This document shows, one piece after another, positions 1 through 7,803 of a stretch of DNA of 51,368 bases. Where the stretch lies: NCBI GenBank assembly GCA_964510225.1, contig CAZEAN010000031.1:1-51368 (forward strand). Direction: 5' to 3'. Source of the DNA: CAZEAN01 sp964510225 (GTDB taxonomy: Bacteria > Planctomycetota > Planctomycetia > Isosphaerales > Isosphaeraceae). The notes under the pieces were generated by a model that was not told where the DNA came from, did not search any database, and worked only from the letters and a program-made list of their open reading frames with translations. Both the position numbers and the translations under genes were made by a program. The stretch's first letter is position 1, and each line of letters starts with the position of its first letter.

Positions 1-813
1 GCGATCATCGGGGGCGATTCCGAGCAGCTTTTGGACATTATCGACCGTGAGTTGGTTCGATCCCGACGATAGCAGTTGCTCAAGGAGTGACTGGCCATCG
101 CGCATTGATCCAGCCGCGCGCCGGGCAACGATCCGGAGTGCATCACGCTCAGCCTCTACGCCTTCGTGCTGGCAGATCGTTGCCAATTGGTCGACGATCT
201 GTTCGGGCCCGATCCCCGCGAAATCAAAACGCTGACAACGGGAGAGGACCGTAATCGGGATCTTGTTCGGCTCGGTGGTTGCGAAAATGAATCGGACGTG
301 ACTCGGTGGTTCTTCGAGTGTCTTTAAGAGCGCGTTAAATGCACTCGTTGAAAGCATGTGGACTTCGTCAATGTAATAGATCTTCGATCGGGAACGACTA
401 GGGCGGAGACCGGAGTTTTGCCGGAGTTCCCGGACAGCCTCGACGCCGTTGTTACTTGCACCATCGATCTCAATGACATCAACATCCTGGCCAGATTCGA
501 TCGATTTGCAGATCTCACAGTGGCCGCAGGGTAATTCGGTGGGACCTTCGACACAGTTGAGGGCCTTCGCGAAGATCCGGGCCATCGAGGTCTTGCCCAC
601 TCCCCTCGTCCCACTAAAAAGATAGGCTTGGGCGACCCGGTTGAGCCGAATTGCGTTCCGGAGGGCTTGAACGACATGGTCTTGTCCAACCACCTCGTCG
701 AATTGCTGGGGGCGGTACCGTCGCGCGACGACGGTATACGATCTTCCACCCCGAGTCGTCGGCTGTTTGGTAGAAGCGTGCTGAACATCACCCTCGGGCT
801 TCTTCCTGGCCAC
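1..813 (-). CDS. dnaX: DNA polymerase III subunit gamma/tau, N-terminal part (cut by window edge)
   Basis: DnaX is the clamp-loader ATPase of the replicative DNA polymerase. The 271 visible codons hold the AAA+ core. Near residue 38 the protein reads FDEVVGQDHVVQAL. The Walker A is GTRGVGKTSMARIF. Four zinc-binding cysteines follow, at CVEGPTELPCGHCEIC, then DVIEIDGASNNGVEAVR, the Walker B YYIDEVHMLS, sensor 1 IFATTEPNKIP and the SRC arginine-finger motif. The start is a GTG at 813, which opens the only frame running through the whole domain; no ATG lies upstream in that frame before the SRP RNA. The C-terminal tau region lies beyond the window. The SRP RNA gene sits directly upstream on the same strand, a pairing seen in many bacteria. 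Confidence 0.95.
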   Translation of the reverse strand, partial: MARKKPEGDVQHASTKQPTTRGGRSYTVVARRYRPQQFDEVVGQDHVVQALRNAIRLNRVAQAYLFSGTRGVGKTSMARIFAKALNCVEGPTELPCGHCEICKSIESGQDVDVIEIDGASNNGVEAVRELRQNSGLRPSRSRSKIYYIDEVHMLSTSAFNALLKTLEEPPSHVRFIFATTEPNKIPITVLSRCQRFDFAGIGPEQIVDQLATICQHEGVEAERDALRIVARRAAGSMRDGQSLLEQLLSSGSNQLTVDNVQKLLGIAPDDR

Positions 814-945
814 TAATCACGCTCCGTCGCCGAATCATTATTAGACGTACCATGCCGAGGCGATTATCCAAACGAACCACGACGCCACTCAATCTCCAAG
901 GTCAGAGTTAGCCTGAGGTCGGATGGTTGAAGAATGCCGGGAGAG

Positions 946-1042
946 CCGGGGAGGTGCTCCCGACCACATCGAGGCAACGCTTATGGCTGCTGCGTTCCCG
1001 CCCTGACCAGGTTCACGCGCCTCAATTGCTCGGGTCCCCCCC
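946..1042 (-). ncRNA. ffs: Signal recognition particle RNA, small bacterial (4.5S) type
   Basis: Read on the minus strand, the segment carries the invariant SRP helix 8 core: GGTCAGGGCGGGAACGCAGC followed by AGCC. That is the GGTCAG symmetric-loop side, the GGAA-type tetraloop and the AGCAGCC return side. The ends pair: GGGG and ACCCGA at the 5' end with TCGGGAG and CCCC at the 3' end, and TTGAGGC with GCCTCGA closer in. The result is one long hairpin of about 97 nt, without an Alu domain. It binds Ffh for co-translational membrane targeting. The ends are set from base pairing and may be off by a few bases. Confidence 0.93.
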
Positions 1043-1375
1043 GACTCACCAGGAATCCCTCATTGAACTTAGAGGACAACGAAGAAGCGAATAACTGATC
1101 TTACCCTAAGTTGGGAGCAATCGCGATCGTTAAGCCCAGGAATTCTCAGGCACTCAAAGTCGTGTTCTTCACAAACGGTGGGATTCCCTCTCGCGATGGC
1201 TTCTGATTTGTGGTATGATTTTTGCGTCACCAATTGATCTTCTTCGAAGTAACAACGGTGTGACGTACGCTTTGGTGTCTCCTTTTCTTTCACCACCCTG
1301 CCGACCGGGTCGACCTGTGGATCAGCACGGCTGAACCAGGTGACCTCAACCCCTCTCAGTGGAGAGTCGAAGAGA
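1043..1375. other. Divergent intergenic region between SRP RNA and rpoN
   Basis: These 333 bases must hold the SRP RNA promoter (minus) and the rpoN promoter (plus). I see no convincing -35/-10 pair for either. A minus-strand open frame spans most of it (1069-1413) but runs into rpoN and resembles no protein I know. A GTG at 1340 could extend RpoN by 12 residues. Confidence 0.5.
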
Positions 1376-2827
1376 ATGCGGCTCGACACATCCCAGCATC
1401 TCCGGACCGACATGAAGCTCCGGATCGTCCCTCGGATGATCCAATCGATGGAGATTCTTCAACTTCCATCGATGGCGCTTCAAGAACGGATTGATCAAGA
1501 ATTGATTGAGAACCCTCTCTTGGAGGATCTCCGCGACTCGAGCACGCTCGAACCGGCCCGAGATGAGCCGTCGAATGGAGACGGGGATGGGGACGGAGAG
1601 AATGAATTCGAGTCGGTCGACACTCCGCAAGAGTTTGACGACTTTGACAACTGGGACCTTCGCCAGGAATCACACCGGCTCAGCCGCTCGGCACTCTCCG
1701 AAGAGGCAGACCGAAAACATGACGCGATGCAGAACATGGCGTCGCGTCCTCCATCGCTCCATGATTACTTAACTGAACAGCTGAGCTTCCCGGATATTGC
1801 GCCCCGCCGTCGCGAGATCGCAGAATTTGTCATCCAGCAGCTTGACGAAAATGGCTACCTCAAGAGCGATCTCGACGAACTCGCGGTTGGATTCCCTGGT
1901 CAGGCTACCCTTGATGAGGTCAGTGAGGCACTCCGGTTAGTCCAGAAGCTGGACCCACCGGGTGTCGGGGCACGCGACCTCCGTGAGTGTCTCCTGCTTC
2001 AACTGACGCCCGAGACCCCGATGGTCGACGTCCTCCGTGTCCTGATCTCGGACCATCTCGAAGATATTGAGCAGAACCGACTTCCCGTGATCGCACGGAA
2101 GACCCAATTCTCGATCGACTTGATCAAAGAAGGGATTGACCAACTCCGACGGTTCAACCCGAAGCCTGGGGCTCGATTCAATCCAGAGACCGCGCAGTAT
2201 GTGGTCCCTGATCTGGTTGTAGAGGCCGACGAGCAAGGTGATTATGAAGTCCGACTTGTGGACGATTACACGCCGCAGCTAACCATATCGCAGCACTACC
2301 AGCGGATCTTAAAGGACAATAAGAACGACCCCAAAGCCCGTCAGTTTATCCAGAACAAGCTTCAGTCCGCCAAGTGGTTGATCGAATCTATCGAACAGCG
2401 CCGGAGCACCTTGCTGAAAGTCTCCCGCGGGATTATCGATCACCAACGCGACTTTCTCGACAAGGGTCCCGTAGCAATCCAACCCTTGAAGATGCAGCAG
2501 ATCGCCGATCTAGTTGGGGTCCATGTGACCACCGTTAGCCGGGCCGTCGATGATAAGTGGATCCAGACCCCCCGGGGGATCTTCTCCCTGAAGCGATTCT
2601 TTGGCGGCGGGACAAAGAGTGCCGACGGTGAGGAAGTCGCTTGGGATCAGGTCAAGCAAAAGCTCAACGAAATCATCTCTAAGGAGGATAAGTCCAAGCC
2701 CCTCTCTGACGAAGAGATTGTCGAAGAGTTTGCCCGCCAAGGGCTTGAGATCGCCCGTCGGACCGTGACGAAGTACCGGAAGCTGATGCGAATCCCCTCC
2801 AGTCGACAACGTCGCGAGTTCCACTGA
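1376..2827 (+). CDS. rpoN: RNA polymerase sigma-54 factor
   Basis: Sigma-54 directs RNA polymerase to -24/-12 promoters and needs AAA+ enhancer-binding activators. At 483 residues it has the usual family length. Region I is at the start, with MRLDTSQHLRTDMKL and a Gln/Leu-rich stretch (QSMEILQLP). An acidic region II linker follows (about residues 50-100, rich in D, E and G), then the core-binding domain. A helix-turn-helix lies near LVGVHVTTVSRAVDDKW. The C-terminal RpoN box reads ARRTVTKYRKLMRIP, close to the canonical ARRTVAKYRE. I prefer the ATG at 1376 over the GTG at 1340 because the family normally begins just before the region I motif. It stands alone on the plus strand, facing the ligase genes tail to tail. 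Confidence 0.96.
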   Translation: MRLDTSQHLRTDMKLRIVPRMIQSMEILQLPSMALQERIDQELIENPLLEDLRDSSTLEPARDEPSNGDGDGDGENEFESVDTPQEFDDFDNWDLRQESHRLSRSALSEEADRKHDAMQNMASRPPSLHDYLTEQLSFPDIAPRRREIAEFVIQQLDENGYLKSDLDELAVGFPGQATLDEVSEALRLVQKLDPPGVGARDLRECLLLQLTPETPMVDVLRVLISDHLEDIEQNRLPVIARKTQFSIDLIKEGIDQLRRFNPKPGARFNPETAQYVVPDLVVEADEQGDYEVRLVDDYTPQLTISQHYQRILKDNKNDPKARQFIQNKLQSAKWLIESIEQRRSTLLKVSRGIIDHQRDFLDKGPVAIQPLKMQQIADLVGVHVTTVSRAVDDKWIQTPRGIFSLKRFFGGGTKSADGEEVAWDQVKQKLNEIISKEDKSKPLSDEEIVEEFARQGLEIARRTVTKYRKLMRIPSSRQRREFH

Positions 2828-2898
2828 TCTCTGCGCTGCCGTGCCTTCCATGGCCACTCGCAACTTCTTCCTTGGAGGGTTTTCAATGACGAGCCCAC

Positions 2899-4497
2899 TC
2901 AAGGGAGTAAAGCGCGGATCGTCTCCAGCCGGTCTGCATCGGCTGCCCTTTTGTCGAGCCGCCAACGCAGGATCCGAGGAAACCGGACCGCTATCCCGGA
3001 CTTGTGTCGTGTCGAGCGCTGAATCCCTTCAAAGGCAAGCTCGAAGACAAGTTCCGGGGTGACGGTACGGACCGGTCCAAATTTTTCGACCATGTGATGC
3101 CGGATCCAGGCATCGACCCGGCGGATCTCTTCGTCTGTCAAGCCCGAATAGGCTTTGGTAAACGGTACCAATTGATTCGATTCGTTCCAGACACTAAAGG
3201 TATAGTCGGTGTACAAACTTGCTCGTTTGCCGCTCCCGCGCTGTGCTGCGGTCAAGACAGCATCGACGGTCATCGGCGCCACCTTCCACTTCCACCAATC
3301 ACCTCGAACCCGGCCGACGTGGTAGATCGAGTTCGTTCGCTTGAGCATTAGCCCTTCGGCAAGTTGATCGCGACTACTCTCCCTGGCAACCTTGAGCGCG
3401 GGCCAATCGTCGGCACCGACTGTCGGCGAAAGAACTAGTCGACTTGGCAGATTTGTGTCGGCAACGAGTTCGGCCAACCGTTCGCGACGCGCTCGGAACG
3501 GCTGGCTCCTCAGATCTTTCCCTTCGAATTCGAGGAGATCGAAGGCGAACAACGCAACGGGCACTTCCCGGAGTAGTTTCTTACCCACCGATTTCCGGCC
3601 GATCCGGCGCTGGAGTTCGCCGAACGGTAGGATCTGACCGTCTCGAAACGGAAGGATCTCGCCATCGAGGACCGTGCCGTTCGGCAAGAGTGGTCCGATG
3701 TTTGCCAGTTCGGGATATCGCTCCGTAACCAATTCTTCGCCGCGGGTCCAGAGGAACGTCTCTTCGAGGCGTTGTATCAACTGGCAACGGATGCCGTCCC
3801 ACTTCCACTCAGCATGCCAATCGCTCCGATCTCCAAGTGCTTCAGGTCCGGCGACGGTTTCATCAAGGGCATGGGCGAGACAGAAGGGATAGGGTCGGCT
3901 GACATCAGTATCTCTGCCATCAGGGTTCAGGAGGTTCTGGAAGAACGCGGCAGAGGGTTCCCAGTCCCCCATGAGCCGATGTGCCACCGTCCCCGGTTCT
4001 AAGTCGCCGACTTTCGCTAAAGCTCGAGTCACTAACTGTTGCGAGATACCGACCCGGAACCCACCACTGATCAGCTTGTTCCAAACGAAGCGCTGGTTTC
4101 GATTCATCCCGTCCCAGGTTTGCAACAAGACTCTCTTCTGTTGCTCTTCCTCCATCATCCTTAGTGGGAGCAAGACTTCTTGTACCATCACTGAAAGGAG
4201 TCGAGTCTCTTCTGCTTTAGGGGGCGGCAACAGTAGCGCAACAGTTTCCGCAGCATCACCGACCGCGTCGTAGCACTCTCCGAGCAACCATTCGGGGATT
4301 CCAGCGATCTCCGCAGCCCATTCTCGGAGCTTTTTAGCAGGGACAGCTTGCTTCGGTTTCCGACCGATCAGGAAATAGACTGCCCAGGCGGCATCTTCCG
4401 CGGGGACACTTCTGAAGTAATTCACCAAGGCCTCGACCTTGGCGTTGGTCTTGGTGGTCTCATCGAGTGCAGTATAAAGGCGAGCAAAGGCGTTCAT
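2899..4497 (-). CDS. ATP-dependent DNA ligase of the exonuclease-linked bacterial type
   Basis: This enzyme seals DNA nicks using ATP. The 532-residue protein has an N-terminal alpha-helical DNA-binding domain (about 1-200). The adenylation domain follows, with the nucleotidyl lysine at about residue 232 in EWKWDGIRCQL (motif KxDG). The remaining motifs are LDGEILPF, ALFAFDLLEF, AEGLMLKRTNSIY and WWKWK, and an OB-fold forms the C-terminus. Its start overlaps the stop of the upstream nuclease gene as ATGA, so the two are probably translated together. The pair matches the known bacterial cluster in which an ATP-dependent ligase travels with an MBL-fold nuclease, an Lhr-core helicase and a metallophosphoesterase. 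The last two are not in this window. Confidence 0.9.
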   Translation of the reverse strand: MNAFARLYTALDETTKTNAKVEALVNYFRSVPAEDAAWAVYFLIGRKPKQAVPAKKLREWAAEIAGIPEWLLGECYDAVGDAAETVALLLPPPKAEETRLLSVMVQEVLLPLRMMEEEQQKRVLLQTWDGMNRNQRFVWNKLISGGFRVGISQQLVTRALAKVGDLEPGTVAHRLMGDWEPSAAFFQNLLNPDGRDTDVSRPYPFCLAHALDETVAGPEALGDRSDWHAEWKWDGIRCQLIQRLEETFLWTRGEELVTERYPELANIGPLLPNGTVLDGEILPFRDGQILPFGELQRRIGRKSVGKKLLREVPVALFAFDLLEFEGKDLRSQPFRARRERLAELVADTNLPSRLVLSPTVGADDWPALKVARESSRDQLAEGLMLKRTNSIYHVGRVRGDWWKWKVAPMTVDAVLTAAQRGSGKRASLYTDYTFSVWNESNQLVPFTKAYSGLTDEEIRRVDAWIRHHMVEKFGPVRTVTPELVFELAFEGIQRSTRHKSGIAVRFPRILRWRLDKRAADADRLETIRALLP

Positions 4498-5552
4498 GAA
4501 GCGAAGAGGTCAGATCCGGGCGTTGTCTCAGGCTCTGTTTCGTCGGATGCAGCAATCGTCTCTTCGTCATTGGCATATTGGGTCGATAAGACCTGAGCAT
4601 TGAGGCGCTGTTCGCGGAGCCAGCGGACCAGGATTGCGGAATAGCCGTGGGTCACCCAGACTGTCTCGGCTTCGGTTGCCGCGATACTGCTTAGTAGGCC
4701 GGGCCAATCGGCGTGGTCGGAAAGGACAAAGCCGCGATCGACCGCTCGACGCCGACGAGTTCCTCGGATTGTCATCCACCCTGAAGCGAATGCGGTCGAC
4801 GATGGGCCGAACTTCCGCGACCAAGGTGTTCCGTGCGCCGAAGGAGGGGCGACGACAATCCCACCCTTCCAAGCCGATTTGTTGGAGACGTCACCAGTAT
4901 ACTGGGTGGGAGGTAGCGGAATCTTGCTTGCTCGATATGCCGCGTTCAGCTTTTCGACAGCGCCATGGCAAAAGATTGGTCCATTGCTCGGGTCTAATCC
5001 GGAGAGTAGCCGCTGTGCTTTCCCAAGTGCATAGCCGAATAAGAGGCAGATCTTCCCTTGCTCGGCACTGGAACGCCACCACTGATTAATCGCGTCGAAA
5101 ATTTCCCCTTGTTCGGGCCACCGGTAGATAGGCAGGCCAAACGTCGACTCGGTCACAAACCCATGACAACGGATCGGTTCGAACGGGGTACAAGTCTTAT
5201 CCGTTCCATCCTTGTAGTCACCCGAGACGACCCAGATCCGCCCCTGGTGCTCGACCCTAACCTGCGATGACCCCAGAATGTGTCCCGCCGGGTGGAGCGA
5301 GACGTTCACCCCATTGATGGTGATCGATTCGCCAAATTCCAAAGCATCAATAAGGGCATCACGACCCATCCGGACGCGCAAGACCCCTTTGCCTTCCTTA
5401 CTGGTGAGATAGCGTCCGCAGCCCCATCGAGCATGATCGGCATGCGCATGAGTCACCACAGCGTTCTTAACTGGCTTCCAGGGGTCGATGTAGAAGTCAC
5501 CTGCCGGACAGTAAAAGCCAGCTTCGGTGAGCTTGAGTGGTTCTTCGATCAT
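4494..5552 (-). CDS. Ligase-associated MBL-fold DNA exonuclease
   Basis: A metallo-beta-lactamase/beta-CASP-type nuclease of about 352 residues. The metal-binding motif HxHxDH is visible as THAHADHARW about 35 residues in. The further histidines are in HPAGHILGSSQV, LSDHADW and THGY. It resembles the putative exonuclease linked to bacterial ATP-dependent ligases (TIGR04122-like), a manganese-dependent DNA nuclease in the characterised relative. Start choice: an ATG at 5552 gives a protein that begins at MIEEPLKLTEAG. A TTG at 5591 would add 13 residues and sit 3 nt from the upstream stop. Neither has a clear ribosome-binding site. The gene lies between an XRE regulator and the ligase, probably in one transcript. 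Confidence 0.85.
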   Translation of the reverse strand: MIEEPLKLTEAGFYCPAGDFYIDPWKPVKNAVVTHAHADHARWGCGRYLTSKEGKGVLRVRMGRDALIDALEFGESITINGVNVSLHPAGHILGSSQVRVEHQGRIWVVSGDYKDGTDKTCTPFEPIRCHGFVTESTFGLPIYRWPEQGEIFDAINQWWRSSAEQGKICLLFGYALGKAQRLLSGLDPSNGPIFCHGAVEKLNAAYRASKIPLPPTQYTGDVSNKSAWKGGIVVAPPSAHGTPWSRKFGPSSTAFASGWMTIRGTRRRRAVDRGFVLSDHADWPGLLSSIAATEAETVWVTHGYSAILVRWLREQRLNAQVLSTQYANDEETIAASDETEPETTPGSDLFAS

Positions 5553-5593
5553 CACTTGAAGTGGTGTGGGACTAGGACGCGCGACCCACAATC

Positions 5594-6064
5594 TTACGAT
5601 AGAGAGGGCGTGGAACCACCCGCGCCGTTTTGATGCGGAACGTTGGATTCGTGGTCGGGAGTTTCAATCAATCCAGGGATCCGGCCATCGATTCCATAGA
5701 GGCGTCGGAGAGCGAGATCGATCCCGAGGACGCGGACGGCACCAATGATGTGGAGGATGTCGCGAGTCCCAAGTTCGCGGGAGCGTTTAACAATCTCCCA
5801 TTCGATCGCGGTTCGAGGATCGGCACCTTGGTGAGGGTCGTTCTCCAACGAATCGTCGGCAAGATAGTCGATCGAGACTCCGAGTGCATGGGCAAGCTTG
5901 GAGATACTCTGAAGGCCCGGACGTTTCGACCTCCCGTTGAGGAGTCGCGAAACCTCTGAGTCACTTACGCCTGAACGCTCCGCCAACAACTGTTGACTGA
6001 GGCCAAGCAAATTCATGTGTTTGAGGATTTTTTCAGCGAGGCTCATGTCTGAAACATACGACAT
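5594..6064 (-). CDS. XRE-family helix-turn-helix regulator
   Basis: A 156-residue DNA-binding protein. Residues about 9-62 form a Cro/C1-type HTH: the recognition region reads LLAERSGVSDSEVSRLLNG, followed by LAHALGVSIDYL. The remaining 90 residues hold a helical segment (AIEWEIVKRSRELG, HIIGAVRVLGIDLALRRLYG) and a polar tail. I do not recognise that half. It lies in the same orientation just upstream of the exonuclease and ligase genes and could control them; that is inference from position only. A second in-frame ATG six codons in (6046) is an equally good start. Confidence 0.8.
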   Translation of the reverse strand: MSYVSDMSLAEKILKHMNLLGLSQQLLAERSGVSDSEVSRLLNGRSKRPGLQSISKLAHALGVSIDYLADDSLENDPHQGADPRTAIEWEIVKRSRELGTRDILHIIGAVRVLGIDLALRRLYGIDGRIPGLIETPDHESNVPHQNGAGGSTPSLS

Positions 6065-6109
6065 CGCCCCGGCTGGACTGCGTTCTCCGGGGGCTTCGCT
6101 GATTTCGAC

Positions 6110-7195
6110 TCAATAAGAACGTCGGATTACCATGGTAGCCAACTTTGTAAGGATTGTTTTTGCTTCAGAGTCCGGTAGTCGCTCCAGTTCTTGTCGAGCC
6201 GAAGCAACAAATCCTCGGGCTGATCGCCAGGCTTCCTCGACGGCATCCGATGATCGGATGAAGGAGCGTAGTCGTTCACTATTTTCGAGACTTGTATGCT
6301 CAAGTAATTCTTTGATCTCTGCAGCCTCGGTCGGAGAGACCGATTCAAGAAGTCGGATCACGGGAAGGGTTAGCTTTTGCTTTTCGAGATCGGTTCCCAA
6401 TGTCTTGCCGGTTGCTTCCTCGTCGCCACAGAGATCAAGTACGTCATCCGCGATCTGGAACGCAACTCCGAGATCACGCCCGAAGCGATCTAGTGCGTCC
6501 GATGTTGCTGCATCAGCCCCAGCATAATGAGCGCCGAGCCGGCAAGAGACCGCCGTGAGTTCAGCTGTTTTCCCCCGGACAATCTCGTAATAGGATTGCT
6601 CGTCGAGCTGAAGGTTCCCGCGATGATGGATCTGTTGGAGTTCACCTTCGCAGACGAGATTGGTTGCGCGACCAATCAGACGGCACGCATACGCGGTTTC
6701 GAGCGAACTGGCGAGGTGAAACGCATGAGTAAAGAGATAATCACCGAGTAGGACTGCCGCTTCATTACCCCACTCCGCATTGATCGTCGAGGCGTGGCGG
6801 CGGACCTCGGCTTCATCAAGAATGTCGTCATGAATGAGGGTCGCGGTATGGATCATCTCTACGACCGCAGCCAAGACCGGGTGCGCTGGTTGAATTCCAC
6901 CGCATGCTTTCGCTGTGAGCAGTAAGAGTGCGGGGCGGAGTTGCTTCCCGCGGAACCGACTCGAATGCTCGACGAGCCGTTGGACAAACTCGCTCCGACT
7001 CCCAAGTTCTTCCTGGAAAATACGTTCCGCTTCTCCGAGTTCAGTGGCGATCGGAGCATAAGCAAGTCGGAGTTGCTTAGAAAGTTCGGACTGAGAAAGA
7101 TCGCTCGAAGGCTCGAGAACAGCCGAGATGCTATCGGACCGATCTCGCAGAAGACCATTGTGCCGGGATCGGGTCATTGTCTCGGTCTCGCTCAT
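6110..7195 (-). CDS. Long-chain trans-polyprenyl diphosphate synthase
   Basis: This enzyme adds isopentenyl diphosphate units to an allylic primer, making the side chain of quinones or related polyprenyl carriers. Both Asp-rich motifs are present: the first is LIHDDILDEAEVRR, the second FQIADDVLDLCGDE. GKQLRPALLLLTAKA lies before the first, and GTDLEKQKLTLP after the second. It is closest in layout to octaprenyl/heptaprenyl synthases (IspB/HepT), but product length cannot be read from sequence. Start: the ATG at 7195 has a GAGG six bases upstream. A TTG at 7252 would overlap the moaC stop by 4 nt and add 19 residues without a ribosome-binding site. Length is 361 residues, slightly above the family norm because of a polar N-terminus. 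Confidence 0.9.
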   Translation of the reverse strand: MSETETMTRSRHNGLLRDRSDSISAVLEPSSDLSQSELSKQLRLAYAPIATELGEAERIFQEELGSRSEFVQRLVEHSSRFRGKQLRPALLLLTAKACGGIQPAHPVLAAVVEMIHTATLIHDDILDEAEVRRHASTINAEWGNEAAVLLGDYLFTHAFHLASSLETAYACRLIGRATNLVCEGELQQIHHRGNLQLDEQSYYEIVRGKTAELTAVSCRLGAHYAGADAATSDALDRFGRDLGVAFQIADDVLDLCGDEEATGKTLGTDLEKQKLTLPVIRLLESVSPTEAAEIKELLEHTSLENSERLRSFIRSSDAVEEAWRSARGFVASARQELERLPDSEAKTILTKLATMVIRRSY

Positions 7196-7248
7196 GATCT
7201 GCCTCGCCTCGGAGCTTTCTACGAAATCGAATAGATCTGTCGAACGAT

Positions 7249-7731
7249 TCAAGAATCGGAACTTCGTTGGTACGTACCGCTTCGACCGCCACTCTTCTGT
7301 TCGAGAACGACCTCTTCAATCACCATCGAGCGATCGACCGCTTTGCACATATCGTAAATCGTGAGCGCTGAAACTGTTACGGCGGTCAAAGCTTCCATCT
7401 CAACGCCCGTTCTCCCCACGAGGCTTGCCGTAGCTTCGATCTTGATCGCGTCCTCAGACTCAATTTGAAATCGGACTTCAACACTGTCGAGCCCGAGTGG
7501 ATGGCAGAGCGGAATCAACTCTCCGGTCCGCTTTGCCGCCATGATTCCGCCCAGTCTGGCAACTTCGAGGACGTTACCCTTCGCGAGGTTTCGATCTTGA
7601 ATCATCGCTAGGGTTTCCGGTTTCATCCGGATCCGACCCGATGCCGTTGCTGATCGTAGCGTCTCTGGTTTTGAAGAGACATCAACCATCCGACTTCGCC
7701 CCGACTCATCGAAGTGCGAGAACTCGGGCAT
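7249..7731 (-). CDS. moaC: Cyclic pyranopterin monophosphate synthase (MoaC)
   Basis: MoaC acts in molybdenum cofactor synthesis, converting the MoaA product of GTP into cyclic pyranopterin monophosphate. From the ATG at 7731 the protein is 160 residues, the family norm. It begins MPEFSHFDESGRSRMVDVS, matching the standard MoaC start. The active-site region LIPLCHPLGLDSV and the GVEMEALTAVTVSALTIYDM segment are both intact. An ATG at 7794 would add 21 residues that look unrelated. The polyprenyl synthase gene follows immediately on the same strand. No other Moco gene is in the window. Confidence 0.93.
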   Translation of the reverse strand: MPEFSHFDESGRSRMVDVSSKPETLRSATASGRIRMKPETLAMIQDRNLAKGNVLEVARLGGIMAAKRTGELIPLCHPLGLDSVEVRFQIESEDAIKIEATASLVGRTGVEMEALTAVTVSALTIYDMCKAVDRSMVIEEVVLEQKSGGRSGTYQRSSDS

Positions 7732-7803
7732 GGTTGGATGACTCACGACAGATTTCTCCGTACAAACTTTCTCAAGAAATAATAGCTGAATCATGGCGAT
7801 CCT

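Noticed and set aside
1069..1413. 114-residue open frame on the minus strand before rpoN
   Set aside because: It overlaps the rpoN start, resembles no family, and the region is more likely a promoter zone.
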